Shown here: positions 16,422 to 24,070 of the stretch, piece after piece | Layout of the letters: the number at the start of each line of letters is the position of its first letter | Numbering within the stretch: the stretch's first letter is position 1 | NCBI GenBank assembly: GCA_018267155.1 | Contig: JAFDZE010000069.1 | Span: 1 to 32,933 of the forward strand | Length of the DNA stretch: 32,933 nucleotides | Direction of reading: 5' to 3' | Source of the DNA: Bacteroidota bacterium | GTDB taxonomy: Bacteria > Bacteroidota > Bacteroidia > Flavobacteriales_F > PHOS-HE28 | Position numbers and translations under genes: made by a program | The notes under the pieces: generated by a model | Databases searched by the model: none | What the model was told of the DNA's origin: nothing | The model's input: the letters and a program-made list of their open reading frames with translations, nothing else

Positions 16422-17233
16422 TGCGCTACAACCCTTCTGGCGGCGTGTTCGGTGGCATCCCCACCGTGGTGAAGAACCTGCTCATCCTGAACGGCCTGGT
16501 CATGCTGGTGAAGCTCACCGGGATCGCCGGGCTTTCGATACCCGAATTTGACGATCTGTTCGGCCTGCACTACCCGTCCTCGCCGCTGTTCCGTCCGTAT
16601 CAGTTCCTCACGCACATGTTCGTGCATGCGGGCCCCATGGTACCGGGCGACGGTTGGTACCTGCACATCCTGCTGAACATGTTCGGTCTGTACATGTTCG
16701 GGCCGCAGGTGGAATACCGCTGGGGATCCCAGCGCTTCCTGGCGTACTACCTGCTGTGCGGCCTCGGTTCGGCGTTGTTGTACCTGGGCTGGCTGTGGTA
16801 CGGATCGAGGGAGCATTTCGCCACGCTGGGTCCCGATGAGCTGGCCTTGCTGCGCGACCAGTTCATCCAGTGGTCCCAAGGCGGCACGATCACCGGGGCG
16901 ATCACACCGGACATGGCGGCCATCCTGCGCTTGTGGAGCGAGCCGATGGTGGGTGCCAGCGGGGCGATCTTCGGAGTGCTGCTCGCCTTCGGCCTGCTTT
17001 TCCCGGATGTGCGCCTGATGATGCTCTTCTTCCCCGTACCCATCAAGGCAAAGTATTTCGTGGTCATCTACGCGGTGATCGAACTGGTGAGCGGGGTGGC
17101 CAACCGCTCGGGCGACAACGTGGCCCACTTCGCGCACCTGGGCGGCATGGTGGCGGGCTTCGTGCTGCTCAAGTGGTTCGAGCGGCGCGATCGGGGGAAT
17201 GCAGGACATCAACAGGACCTTCCCTGGCGTTGA
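16418..17233 (+). CDS. Rhomboid family intramembrane serine protease (first copy)
   Basis: The product has 271 residues. ATG 16418 overlaps the mutL stop (ATGA), which fixes the start and indicates translational coupling. Six or so membrane segments are visible. The rhomboid catalytic Ser is in VGASGAIFG (S181), the catalytic His is in AHFAHLGGMVAG (H240), and the L1-loop WR-like segment is followed by HILLNMFGLYMFG. A hydrophilic insertion of about 45 residues (129-176) separates two membrane segments. Rhomboids cleave transmembrane substrates within the bilayer; the target is unknown. It is followed 3 bases later by a second rhomboid gene. Confidence 0.94.
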   Translation: MMRYNPSGGVFGGIPTVVKNLLILNGLVMLVKLTGIAGLSIPEFDDLFGLHYPSSPLFRPYQFLTHMFVHAGPMVPGDGWYLHILLNMFGLYMFGPQVEYRWGSQRFLAYYLLCGLGSALLYLGWLWYGSREHFATLGPDELALLRDQFIQWSQGGTITGAITPDMAAILRLWSEPMVGASGAIFGVLLAFGLLFPDVRLMMLFFPVPIKAKYFVVIYAVIELVSGVANRSGDNVAHFAHLGGMVAGFVLLKWFERRDRGNAGHQQDLPWR

Positions 17234-17236
17234 ACA

Positions 17237-18139
17237 ATGGCGATCACGGACGATATCAGGGCACAGTGGCGCACGGGAGGTGCCATGAAACGCCTGCTCT
17301 TCCTCAACCTGGGCGTATTCCTCGGTGTACACCTCATCGGGCTCATCGCATGGGCGGCCAATGGTGGCGCGTACGATGAGCGCGTGCTGGAGTGGCTGAT
17401 GGCCACGAACAACTGGCCCGTGCTCCTGAGACGCCCCTGGACGGTGCTCACGTACATGTTCACGCACTTCGATCCCTTCCACCTGTTCTGGAACATGGTG
17501 ATGTTCTGGTTCAGTGGTCGACTGTTCGAGGACCTGCTGGGCGGGAAACGGTTGACCGGCATGTACCTGCTGGGCGGTCTCTCGGGATTCGCGTTCTACG
17601 CGCTGGCATCCGTACTGCCCGCGCATCTTGGACTCGGGGGCACGAGCATGCTCCTGGGGGCCTCGGCGGCGGTGATGGCGGTATTCATCGGGATCGCCAC
17701 CTATCATCCCGAAATGGAGGTAAGTCTCATGTTCATCGGCGGTGTGCGACTGAAGTGGGTGGCCCTGGTGGTGCTGGTGCTCGACCTGATCAGCATCCGG
17801 CAGGGCAGCAACACGGGAGGGCACCTGGCCCATATCGGTGGCGCGGCCTACGGATACCTGGCCATGATGGCGCTCAAAAGCGGGAAGGGCGACTGGAACA
17901 AGTCCCTCATCCAATGGCTCGAAGGTCTGCTCGGCATGCTTCGCGCGCGGGGGTCATCGCGGCTGCGGGTGGAAAAGCGACCGGTACGACGGGGCGTCCT
18001 GGCGGATGCCGACTTCAACGCCGCCAAGCACGACAAACAAGCCCGGGTGGATGCCATCCTGGACAAGATCTCCCGCTCGGGGTACGACAGCTTGAGCAAG
18101 GACGAGCGTGACTTCCTCTTCCACGCGAGCAAGGACTGA
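17237..18139 (+). CDS. Rhomboid family intramembrane serine protease with C-terminal DUF6576-like tail (second copy)
   Basis: The product has 300 residues. It shows HLFWNMVMFWFSGRLFE (82-98), the catalytic Ser in LLGASAAVMA (S143) and the catalytic His in GGHLAHIGGAAYG (H199). After the membrane domain (about 1-215), a cytoplasmic tail carries a basic linker and ends in DAILDKISRSGYDSLSKDER, typical of the DUF6576 tail on Bacteroidota rhomboids. The gene starts 3 bases after the first rhomboid stop, so the two are co-transcribed with mutL. They differ enough to be paralogues of distinct function and not a recent duplication. Confidence 0.94.
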   Translation: MAITDDIRAQWRTGGAMKRLLFLNLGVFLGVHLIGLIAWAANGGAYDERVLEWLMATNNWPVLLRRPWTVLTYMFTHFDPFHLFWNMVMFWFSGRLFEDLLGGKRLTGMYLLGGLSGFAFYALASVLPAHLGLGGTSMLLGASAAVMAVFIGIATYHPEMEVSLMFIGGVRLKWVALVVLVLDLISIRQGSNTGGHLAHIGGAAYGYLAMMALKSGKGDWNKSLIQWLEGLLGMLRARGSSRLRVEKRPVRRGVLADADFNAAKHDKQARVDAILDKISRSGYDSLSKDERDFLFHASKD

Positions 18140-18142
18140 GCA

Positions 18143-18150
18143 TATTTTAT
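18143..18150 (+). promoter_or_regulatory. Possible -7 box before the endonuclease/exonuclease/phosphatase gene
   Basis: TATTTTAT, an AT-rich interruption in GC-rich DNA, is one mismatch from TAnnTTTG and identical to the box at 3577. It ends 11 bases before GTG 18162. It may give the last gene of the mutL run its own promoter. Confidence 0.3.
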
Positions 18151-18161
18151 CCCGTTATCCA

Positions 18162-19340
18162 GTGACCGATCCCAGGGAACGCGGCGCCTCGCCAGCGGGT
18201 GGTCCCGGCAGCGGGGCCAGGCGTCCGAGCCGCCTGCTGCTGCCGCTGTGGTGGCTGAACGGCCTGGCGGTGATCGGCCTGCTCCTCTCCCAATTGAGCC
18301 CGCACGTGAGCCCGGTCACGTTCTGGCCGTTGGCCTTTTTCGGTATCGCCTGGCCGGTGCTGATGCTGTTGAACGGCGTCTTCATCCTCATCTGGCTGAT
18401 CCTCCTGCGCAAGCGGGTATGGCCCAGCGTGATCGCCATGGCCTTGGGTGCCGGTCACCTCGGAGAGTATATCGGCCTGCCTTTCCGGGGCGGACCACCC
18501 GGCACCACGACCTCCCCTATCAAGGTGATGAGCTGGAACACGCGGATCTTCGACCTGTACAACTGGAGCCACAATGTGAATACGAAGGACGAGATGCTGG
18601 ACCTGATCCGCATGGAGGACGCCGATGTGCTGTGCCTGCAGGAGTTCGTGGACAACGATGCGCGCTGGGGCCGGTCAGTGAAGGATGAATTGCTCCGGGA
18701 CATGCGCTTCACCCGGGTGGCCGATGCGTACACCTCGCACACGAAGCATGGTTACCACTTCGGGATCGCCACGTTCAGCACCATGCCCATCATCGCGCAG
18801 GGAGCCATCCACTTCCCGGATGATCTGAACAACCTGTGCCTGTGGAGTGATATCGCCTTGAAGAACGATACGGTTCGCGTGTACAACGCGCATCTGGCGA
18901 GCTTGCGCTTCACCGAAGCGGAGTACGACTTCGTGAAAGAAGTGCAGGATGGCACATCGACGGAGGAATTCGAGCACGGAGGCAAACGCCTGGCCCAGCG
19001 GTTGAAGAACGGCTTCCTGCGGCGCGCCTCCCAAGTGGACCGGATCACCGCGCACATGCGCACCTGTCCCTACCCGATCATCTGGTGCGGTGATATGAAC
19101 GACACACCCATGAGTTGGAGCTATCAGCAGTTGCGCAGCGTCGGGCTCAAGGATGCGTTCACGGAAAGTGGTTCGGGAACCGGCAACACGTACCTGGGCA
19201 TCTTCCCCGGGGTCCGCATCGACCACATCATGCACGGGCCACGATTACGCTCCTGGGGATCCAGGACCCTGCCCGATGAATTGAGCGATCACCGCGCCAT
19301 CGTTTGCCGGATGGACGTGATCAAAGCGGGTGAAGAGTGA
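18162..19340 (+). CDS. Membrane-anchored endonuclease/exonuclease/phosphatase family protein
   Basis: The product has 392 residues when started at GTG 18162, the first start after the rhomboid stop. Residues about 25-110 contain three hydrophobic segments that should anchor the protein. The C-terminal EEP domain shows IKVMSWNTRIFD, DADVLCLQEF (catalytic Glu), AHLASLRF, IIWCGDMNDTP (Asp and Asn), RIDHIM and ELSDHRAIV (Asp-His). The family includes DNases, phosphodiesterases and lipid phosphatases, and the true substrate cannot be assigned. Orientation of the membrane segments suggests the enzyme domain may face the periplasm, but this is inference. It follows two rhomboids in the same direction. 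Confidence 0.9.
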   Translation: MTDPRERGASPAGGPGSGARRPSRLLLPLWWLNGLAVIGLLLSQLSPHVSPVTFWPLAFFGIAWPVLMLLNGVFILIWLILLRKRVWPSVIAMALGAGHLGEYIGLPFRGGPPGTTTSPIKVMSWNTRIFDLYNWSHNVNTKDEMLDLIRMEDADVLCLQEFVDNDARWGRSVKDELLRDMRFTRVADAYTSHTKHGYHFGIATFSTMPIIAQGAIHFPDDLNNLCLWSDIALKNDTVRVYNAHLASLRFTEAEYDFVKEVQDGTSTEEFEHGGKRLAQRLKNGFLRRASQVDRITAHMRTCPYPIIWCGDMNDTPMSWSYQQLRSVGLKDAFTESGSGTGNTYLGIFPGVRIDHIMHGPRLRSWGSRTLPDELSDHRAIVCRMDVIKAGEE

Positions 19341-19343
19341 ACG

Positions 19344-19460
19344 TCAGAGCACCAGATAGGCCACGCAGAACATCGTGGCGCTGAGCACGGCACAGATGAT
19401 GCCGCTGGTCAGGATGAGGGTGGATCGGCCAGGGTTCGCAGTGGTGGAGCGTTGCATCAT
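19344..19460 (-). CDS. 38-residue single-pass membrane protein
   Basis: The frame starts with two Met codons at 19460 and ends 3 bases from the convergent EEP stop. The product starts MMQRSTTANPGRSTLILTSG and continues as one hydrophobic helix (about 14-38). Small single-pass proteins of this kind are common and poorly described in Bacteroidota. The longer open frame upstream of 19460 has no protein-like character. No partner or function can be named. Confidence 0.5.
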   Translation of the reverse strand: MMQRSTTANPGRSTLILTSGIICAVLSATMFCVAYLVL

Positions 19461-19624
19461 GGGATCTTCAGGAGCGATGGATAGACGGAACCCGAAGGGG
19501 ATGGTTGCCGCCGGGCCGAATAAAGTTGCTTTTCCGTTCACCCTGACCGGACGAACGATCACGGTCACCAACAATGACCACGGGAAAACAGCGTGCGGTC
19601 CCCGGCTTCCGGATCGTCGTGCGG

Positions 19625-19843
19625 CTAACTCTCGATGAGTGCCCAGCGCAACACCACAGCGTTGTTGGTCAGCGCGGTGTTGTCCTGGAATCGCCACTTG
19701 AGCCCGTCCCAGTGGAGCAACTCGAAGCACTTGCGATCGAACCTGGCATGGTGGACCTCGACGATGCAGAGGCGCTTGGGATCATCGGGCAGTTGAGGCG
19801 ATGGGATCCAGGGGGAATGTGCGAAGCTCAAATGAAAGATCAA
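19625..19843 (-). CDS. Small DUF551-like protein
   Basis: The frame from TTG 19843 gives 72 residues. They contain WIPSPQLPDDPKRLCIVEV, then HWDGLKWRF and a C-terminal VVLRWALIE. This spacing of W..LP, a central W-DG-W and a terminal V-x-W-x-x-I is like DUF551 proteins. The start is uncertain: no ATG is present, and TTG 19843 (5 bases past the bshB1 stop) or a TTG four codons later are the options. It follows bshB1 closely and probably belongs to the same transcript. Function is unknown. Confidence 0.5.
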   Translation of the reverse strand: MIFHLSFAHSPWIPSPQLPDDPKRLCIVEVHHARFDRKCFELLHWDGLKWRFQDNTALTNNAVVLRWALIES

Positions 19844-19848
19844 TTGTT

Positions 19849-20571
19849 TCAGGTAAGATCGAGAACATCGTTGATGCCCGGTGGCCGAGCGCAGGTGAAG
19901 CCCTCGCCGAAGGGCACGCCGATGATGCGGCCCATGTCGCGGGCACGACCTTCGAGCGTGGGCAGGAACTCCGGCACGCTGATGGGCGAGACCGGTTCGG
20001 TGCTGCCCGGATCGTGGAACTGGCTCTTGAAGCAGGCAAGGGCTTGGCGCTTGCGGTCCCAAAAGGCGCTCACATCCACCACGAGATGCGGATCGATCCA
20101 ACGATCCTGCACGCAATGCAGCACGGACACCGGCCTCCACACGGGCTGTTCGCGGCCTTCGTGCGTGGTGATGATACGCCGCAAGCCGCTGAGGAAGGAG
20201 GCTTCAGCCACCAGTGCGGCGGCCCGCCCATGGTCCGGATGGCGATCGCGAACGGCATTGGTGATGACCACACGCGGGGCATGGCGACGGATCGCGGCGA
20301 CCACCTTGCGCAGGCTCGGTTCGTCCGCACGGAAAAAGCCATCGGGCAGGCCCAGTCCGTAACGGAATTCCGCACCGAGCACCTTGCGTGCGGCCTCGGC
20401 CTCCTGCGCGCGGATCTCCGGGGTGCCACGGGTTCCCAATTCGCCCGCCGTGAGTTCGACCAGTCCAACACGCCTGCCCGCGGCCACATGCCTGAGGACC
20501 GTGCCTGCGCAGCTGATCTCCACATCGTCCGGATGCGCCGTGATACAGAGGATGTCCACCTGTTCCGCCAT
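19849..20571 (-). CDS. bshB1: Bacillithiol biosynthesis deacetylase BshB1
   Basis: The product has 240 residues and is a LmbE/PIG-L-type zinc deacetylase. It shows AHPDDVE (12-18; zinc ligands H13 and D16), HPDHGRA (111-117; the third zinc ligand His) and a C-terminal GVPFGEGFTCARPPGINDV typical of BshB1. The enzyme removes acetate from GlcNAc-malate to give GlcN-malate, the second step of bacillithiol synthesis, in the cytoplasm. ATG 20571 shares its A with the TGA stop of the upstream glutathione peroxidase gene, so the two are translationally coupled; an upstream in-frame ATG at 20592 lies inside that gene and is less likely. The pairing links low-molecular-weight thiol synthesis with peroxide defence. 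bshA and bshC are not in the window. Confidence 0.93.
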   Translation of the reverse strand: MAEQVDILCITAHPDDVEISCAGTVLRHVAAGRRVGLVELTAGELGTRGTPEIRAQEAEAARKVLGAEFRYGLGLPDGFFRADEPSLRKVVAAIRRHAPRVVITNAVRDRHPDHGRAAALVAEASFLSGLRRIITTHEGREQPVWRPVSVLHCVQDRWIDPHLVVDVSAFWDRKRQALACFKSQFHDPGSTEPVSPISVPEFLPTLEGRARDMGRIIGVPFGEGFTCARPPGINDVLDLT

Positions 20572-21140
20572 CACTTCCTTCCCTCGATCCATTCGATCAC
20601 CTGGTCACTCAACGGGCTGGTTGGCGAACCGAGCACGGTGTGCAATGATCCGTCCTCGTTGATCAGGAACTTGGTGAAGTTCCACCGCACCTCGTTGTCG
20701 CTGGCGCCGTTCTTGTCCTTGTGGGTTAGCCACTGGTACACCGGGTCCTGTCCATCGCCCTTGGTCACCACCTTGCTCATCATGGGAAAGGTGATGCCAT
20801 AGTTCTTTTCGCAGAACGCGGCGATGGACTTCTCGTCGCCCGGTTCCTGCTTGCCGAAATCGTTGCTGGGGAAACCCACGATGATGAACCCCTTGTCCTT
20901 GTACTTCGTGTACAACTGCTCCAGCTTCTCGTATTGCGGGGTGAAACCGCATTCGCTGGCGGTATTCACCACCATCACCTTATGGCCCTTCAATTGGGCG
21001 AAGGAGAACGGTGCGCCATTGATGTCGGTAGCGCTCAGGGCGTGGAAGGGCTGCACGGGCGGTTGGGTGTACACGGTTCCACGGCCGCAGCCGAAGACCA
21101 TGGCGGCCAGGGAAACAAGGTTGAGGATCGGCTGTTTCAT
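20571..21140 (-). CDS. Glutathione peroxidase-family lipoprotein (probably thioredoxin-dependent)
   Basis: The product has 189 residues. The start at 21140 gives a short lipoprotein signal ending VFGC (C18). The GPx fold follows with NTASECGFTPQY (peroxidatic C64), GFPSNDFGKQEPG (Q98; Ser replaces the common Cys of FPCN) and WNFTKFL (W153). C110 in AAFCEKNYGITFP matches the resolving-Cys position of two-Cys, thioredoxin-dependent members. It should reduce hydroperoxides at the periplasmic face of a membrane. A -7 box TACTTTCG lies at 21181-21188, and the stop is fused to the bshB1 start. Confidence 0.93.
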   Translation of the reverse strand: MKQPILNLVSLAAMVFGCGRGTVYTQPPVQPFHALSATDINGAPFSFAQLKGHKVMVVNTASECGFTPQYEKLEQLYTKYKDKGFIIVGFPSNDFGKQEPGDEKSIAAFCEKNYGITFPMMSKVVTKGDGQDPVYQWLTHKDKNGASDNEVRWNFTKFLINEDGSLHTVLGSPTSPLSDQVIEWIEGRK

Positions 21141-21180
21141 CAGTTGGACAAGGCGCAAGCCACCGATGGCATGCCCGCGG

Positions 21181-21188
21181 CGAAAGTA
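21181..21188 (-). promoter_or_regulatory. Putative -7 box for the gpx-bshB1 transcript
   Basis: The minus strand reads TACTTTCG (TAnnTTCG), 40 bases before the ATG at 21140. A TTTG lies about 26 bases further upstream, longer than the usual spacing. Confidence 0.45.
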
Positions 21189-21228
21189 CCTTGGACGGGG
21201 GCGCGACCGCAGCCCAAAGGTTGGAGGG

Positions 21229-21236
21229 TACCTTTC
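21229..21236 (+). promoter_or_regulatory. Putative -7 box for the duplicated periplasmic protein gene
   Basis: TACCTTTC (followed by G) is one mismatch from TAnnTTTG and lies 29 bases before ATG 21266. It faces away from the gpx box 40 bases to the left, giving a divergent promoter pair. Confidence 0.4.
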
Positions 21237-21265
21237 GCCACGGTTCTTGCGTAAGAGCACCTTCC

Positions 21266-22090
21266 ATGCGTACCCCGATCTCCTTCGCACCCCTCCTTTT
21301 GTTCCTGGCCGCCGCGGCTCAGCCCCAACAGGTGAAGATCACAGCACCCGCAGTGCTGGATGCCCCGGGGGCCGTACACAGGAACAAACCGGCCCAAGCC
21401 GCGTTGATGGCCAGTGGAATTACAGCCGAGCAGATGGACCAGGTGATCAGTTACGGCGATCGGGAACACTGGCCCGCAGGGATCAAGGTGGACAGTCTTC
21501 GCGCCAAGAACCAGCCCTACATCCAGAACTACGTGTGTTTCCGCGTGGCGGGTTTTACCGAGGACAGCCTGCCGAAGACCGTGATCATGGTACCGGCCCG
21601 GGAAAACATCCACATGCCCGAAGTGATGCGGCCGTTGAGCGACCTGTACGTGATCGTTCCGGACAGTTCGATCACGAACGTGCAGCCCGGCAAAGCACGA
21701 CCGGAAATAAGTCGTGGGCCCAAGTGGAAAAACCTGCCCCCAGCGCGGATCCTGGTGCCCGAGGAACTCTACGCCACGTATGATCTGGGCACCGACAGTG
21801 CCGCACTGAAGGCGCTGCAGGAGAAAGGTATGAGCCAGCCCGAGATCGACGCGGTCGTTTTCCGGAGCATCGAGCGCAACTGGCCCGATGGGATCGACAG
21901 TTTCGAGGAGCGGCAAGCCCTTCTGCCAAAATTCAAGAAATACAAGGCTTATGTGGGTGCCAAGTGGGACGACAAGGTGCTGCTGATCATTCCCGTGGAG
22001 AAGAACCGCAAACAGCCGGTACTCATGCGTCCCTTCGTGGACTTGTACCTGGTGTACAACAAGAGCGCGGTGGATGTGAAGAAGAAATAG
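21266..22090 (+). CDS. Periplasmic or secreted protein of unknown function with an internal duplication
   Basis: The product has 274 residues with a signal peptide (MRTPISFAPLLLFLAAAAQ). I do not recognise a named family. Two related halves are visible. Half one has GITAEQMDQVIS, WPAGI, then KTVIMVPARENIHMPEVMRP and LSDLYVIV. Half two has GMSQPEIDAVVF, WPDGI, then KVLLIIPVEKNRKQPVLMRP and FVDLYLVY. Each half spans about 85-110 residues and pairs a helical Asp/Glu-rich segment with a hydrophobic strand segment. No Cys or metal motif suggests an enzyme. It sits between the gpx promoter region and the ccm cluster, on the ccm strand, 75 bases before ccmB. Confidence 0.85.
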   Translation: MRTPISFAPLLLFLAAAAQPQQVKITAPAVLDAPGAVHRNKPAQAALMASGITAEQMDQVISYGDREHWPAGIKVDSLRAKNQPYIQNYVCFRVAGFTEDSLPKTVIMVPARENIHMPEVMRPLSDLYVIVPDSSITNVQPGKARPEISRGPKWKNLPPARILVPEELYATYDLGTDSAALKALQEKGMSQPEIDAVVFRSIERNWPDGIDSFEERQALLPKFKKYKAYVGAKWDDKVLLIIPVEKNRKQPVLMRPFVDLYLVYNKSAVDVKKK

Positions 22091-22153
22091 CACCGGGCCG
22101 GGCGCGATGTCCACTTCCACCGTCGCAAGATGGTGCCCTTCTATAAGTCCGGA

Positions 22154-22161
22154 TAGCTTCG
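22154..22161 (+). promoter_or_regulatory. Putative -7 box of the ccm cluster
   Basis: TAGCTTCG (TAnnTTCG) ends 4 bases before the GTG start of ccmB. If active, transcription would begin at or near the start codon, giving an essentially leaderless mRNA. Confidence 0.42.
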
Positions 22162-22165
22162 CCCC

Positions 22166-22834
22166 GTGGACCTACGGGAGATCGCCGCATTGATCACGCT
22201 TGAATGGCGGCTTGATCGCCGTCAGAAACACGCCTGGGGCAGCCTGGCGCTGTACGTGGTGAGCACCGTGTACACCTGCTACCTTGGGGTGAAACGGCTG
22301 AGCGCCGTGCCCACGTGGAACGCGCTGTTCTGGATCATCCTGCTCTTCGCTGCTTTCAACGCGTTGTCCCGATCGTTCCAGCGCGAGGAGGGCGGACGGC
22401 AACTCTACCTCCACACGTTGGTCCACCCACGCAGCGTGGTGCTGGCGCGCACCCTGTACAACGCGGCGACCATGGTCGTGCTCAGCCTCATCAGCTTGGT
22501 GACGTACGTGCTCTTCATCGGGGACCGTGCGTTGGAAGCTGCGGACCCGGGCCTGTTCATCACCACCGTGTTACTGGGTGCGGTCGGCCTTGCATGTACA
22601 CTCACGTTGATCGCGGCCATAGCGGCTCGCGCGGGCAGTGGTCCCGGCCTGATGGCGATCCTGGGCTTCCCCATCGTGCTGCCCTTGCTGTTGGCGATCC
22701 TGCGCGCGAGCAAACTGGCGCTCGATGGCGTGGCCTGGTCGGTCACCGGCAACTACCTGCTGGCCATACTCGCGATGGACGTGCTGGCCGTCGCCTTGTC
22801 CGCGATCCTCTTCCCCTACCTTTGGCGCGACTGA
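22166..22834 (+). CDS. ccmB: Heme exporter protein CcmB
   Basis: The product has 222 residues with six predicted membrane segments and the family pattern SRSFQREEGGRQLYLHTLVH near residues 68-87. CcmB is the permease that works with the ATPase CcmA in the cytochrome c maturation (System I) complex that releases holo-CcmE. The start is GTG 22166, giving the usual family length (about 220). Its TGA overlaps the ATG of ccmC (TGATG), so the two are translationally coupled. No ccmA lies in the window. Confidence 0.92.
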   Translation: MDLREIAALITLEWRLDRRQKHAWGSLALYVVSTVYTCYLGVKRLSAVPTWNALFWIILLFAAFNALSRSFQREEGGRQLYLHTLVHPRSVVLARTLYNAATMVVLSLISLVTYVLFIGDRALEAADPGLFITTVLLGAVGLACTLTLIAAIAARAGSGPGLMAILGFPIVLPLLLAILRASKLALDGVAWSVTGNYLLAILAMDVLAVALSAILFPYLWRD

Positions 22835-23853
22835 TGAAGGGCCTCTGGTGGAAGCTGCTGGCAACGCTCCTGTTGCTGTTCACGGCGATCATCGGATTGC
22901 GCACGCCGCTGGGCCCTTCGATCGTTGCCACCTCCACCACGCGCATCGCTCCCGGGCCGCTCGAACTGGAGATCCAGGGCTACGGCACACACTTCCATGC
23001 GGACCAGCAACACGCCTGGTTGGTGAACGACGGCCAGCGCATTTGCGCCACACGCATTTCGGTCCTGGCCGAGGATCGGATGCGGGCAAGCTTCACGGTA
23101 CCCGCGGGCCTGCGCGTTGCGATGACCGACCTGGGGATCTTCAACGCCATAGATGGCCCTGTGGTGCGCCACGCAGCCTTCTACACCGACAGCCTCGGAC
23201 GTGGGATCAGCGAGGAACCTTGCCCGGCGGGCAAGTCGCTGCACCTGGGCTTCACCTTTCCCAACCGCGACATCCTGAACGAGAGCATCCGCAACCTGTT
23301 CTTCCATGTGCCCATGTGGTTCACCATGGTGACGTTGATGGCCATCGGCGTGTGGAAGAGCATACGCACCCTGCGCACCAACAGCCTGGAGACCGACCGT
23401 GAGGCGGCCGCGGCTGTAGGAACGGGCCTGGTCTTCGGCGTTCTGGGACTGACCAGTGGATCGCTGTGGGCACGCGTAACGTGGGAGACCTGGTGGACCT
23501 CCGATCCCAAGCTCAACGGTGCGGCAGCCGGCGTGCTCATTTACCTGGCGTACATGGTGCTGCGCGGCAGCGTACCCGAGCCGGCCAAACGGGCACGACT
23601 CTCGGCCATCTACAGCATCTTCGCCTTCGCCTTCATGCTGCTGTTCTTCTTCGTGCTGCCTCGTTTGAACGACTCGCTGCACCCCGGCAACGGCGGCAAC
23701 CCGGCCTTCAATACCTACGACCTGGACGATCGGCTGCGCACGGTTTTCTATCCCGCGTGCATCGGCTGGATCCTGATGGGCCTCTGGATGTACGACCTGC
23801 GGAACCGGATGCTCCGCCTCCAACACGCTCATTCCGATGCGAACAACCGTTAA
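22834..23853 (+). CDS. ccmC: Cytochrome c biogenesis protein CcmC/CcsA-like with periplasmic insertion
   Basis: The product has 339 residues. The WWD heme-handling motif is TWETWWTSDPKLNGAAAGV, and conserved His residues flank it in FFHVPMWFTMV and in RLNDSLHPGNGG. After the first membrane helix (about 5-22) comes a soluble insertion of some 120 residues before the second helix, longer than in E. coli CcmC (about 245 residues in total). The insertion is known in Bacteroidota members. CcmC loads heme onto CcmE at the periplasmic face. ATG 22834 overlaps the ccmB stop; the 3' end overlaps the ccmD start by 17 bases. Confidence 0.93.
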   Translation: MKGLWWKLLATLLLLFTAIIGLRTPLGPSIVATSTTRIAPGPLELEIQGYGTHFHADQQHAWLVNDGQRICATRISVLAEDRMRASFTVPAGLRVAMTDLGIFNAIDGPVVRHAAFYTDSLGRGISEEPCPAGKSLHLGFTFPNRDILNESIRNLFFHVPMWFTMVTLMAIGVWKSIRTLRTNSLETDREAAAAVGTGLVFGVLGLTSGSLWARVTWETWWTSDPKLNGAAAGVLIYLAYMVLRGSVPEPAKRARLSAIYSIFAFAFMLLFFFVLPRLNDSLHPGNGGNPAFNTYDLDDRLRTVFYPACIGWILMGLWMYDLRNRMLRLQHAHSDANNR

Positions 23854-24067
23854 GACCTTGATGGCCATCGCCCTTCTGCTGATCCATGGAGCTACCTTCG
23901 CGCAGGACGGCCGACAAGGCTGGTTGGTGGATACCATGTACAGGAGCGGGAAGATCAACAGCGTGCTGGCGGTGGTGGCGGTGCTCATCGCCGGGCTGGC
24001 CACATGGATGTTCGTGATGGACCGGAAGCTCCGGCGCATGGAGCGCGAACAACAGCAACGGAACTGA
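23837..24067 (+). CDS. ccmD: CcmD family small membrane protein
   Basis: The product has 76 residues: a signal-like first helix (MRTTVKTLMAIALLLIHG), a short polar stretch, a second helix (about 40-61) and a charged tail (DRKLRRMEREQQQRN). This matches the two-helix CcmD of Bacteroidota. CcmD stabilises the CcmABC complex and helps release holo-CcmE. Its position between ccmC and ccmE supports the call; sequence conservation in this family is low. Confidence 0.82.
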   Translation: MRTTVKTLMAIALLLIHGATFAQDGRQGWLVDTMYRSGKINSVLAVVAVLIAGLATWMFVMDRKLRRMEREQQQRN

Positions 24068-24070
24068 CCG

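Noticed and set aside
15929-17914. 661-residue minus-strand frame across mutL and the rhomboids
   Set aside because: It spans two well-supported genes and reads as His/Gln/Arg-rich antisense sequence.
19574-20802. Overlapping plus-strand frames opposite gpx-bshB1
   Set aside because: They are shadows of genes with clear zinc-ligand and peroxidase motifs.
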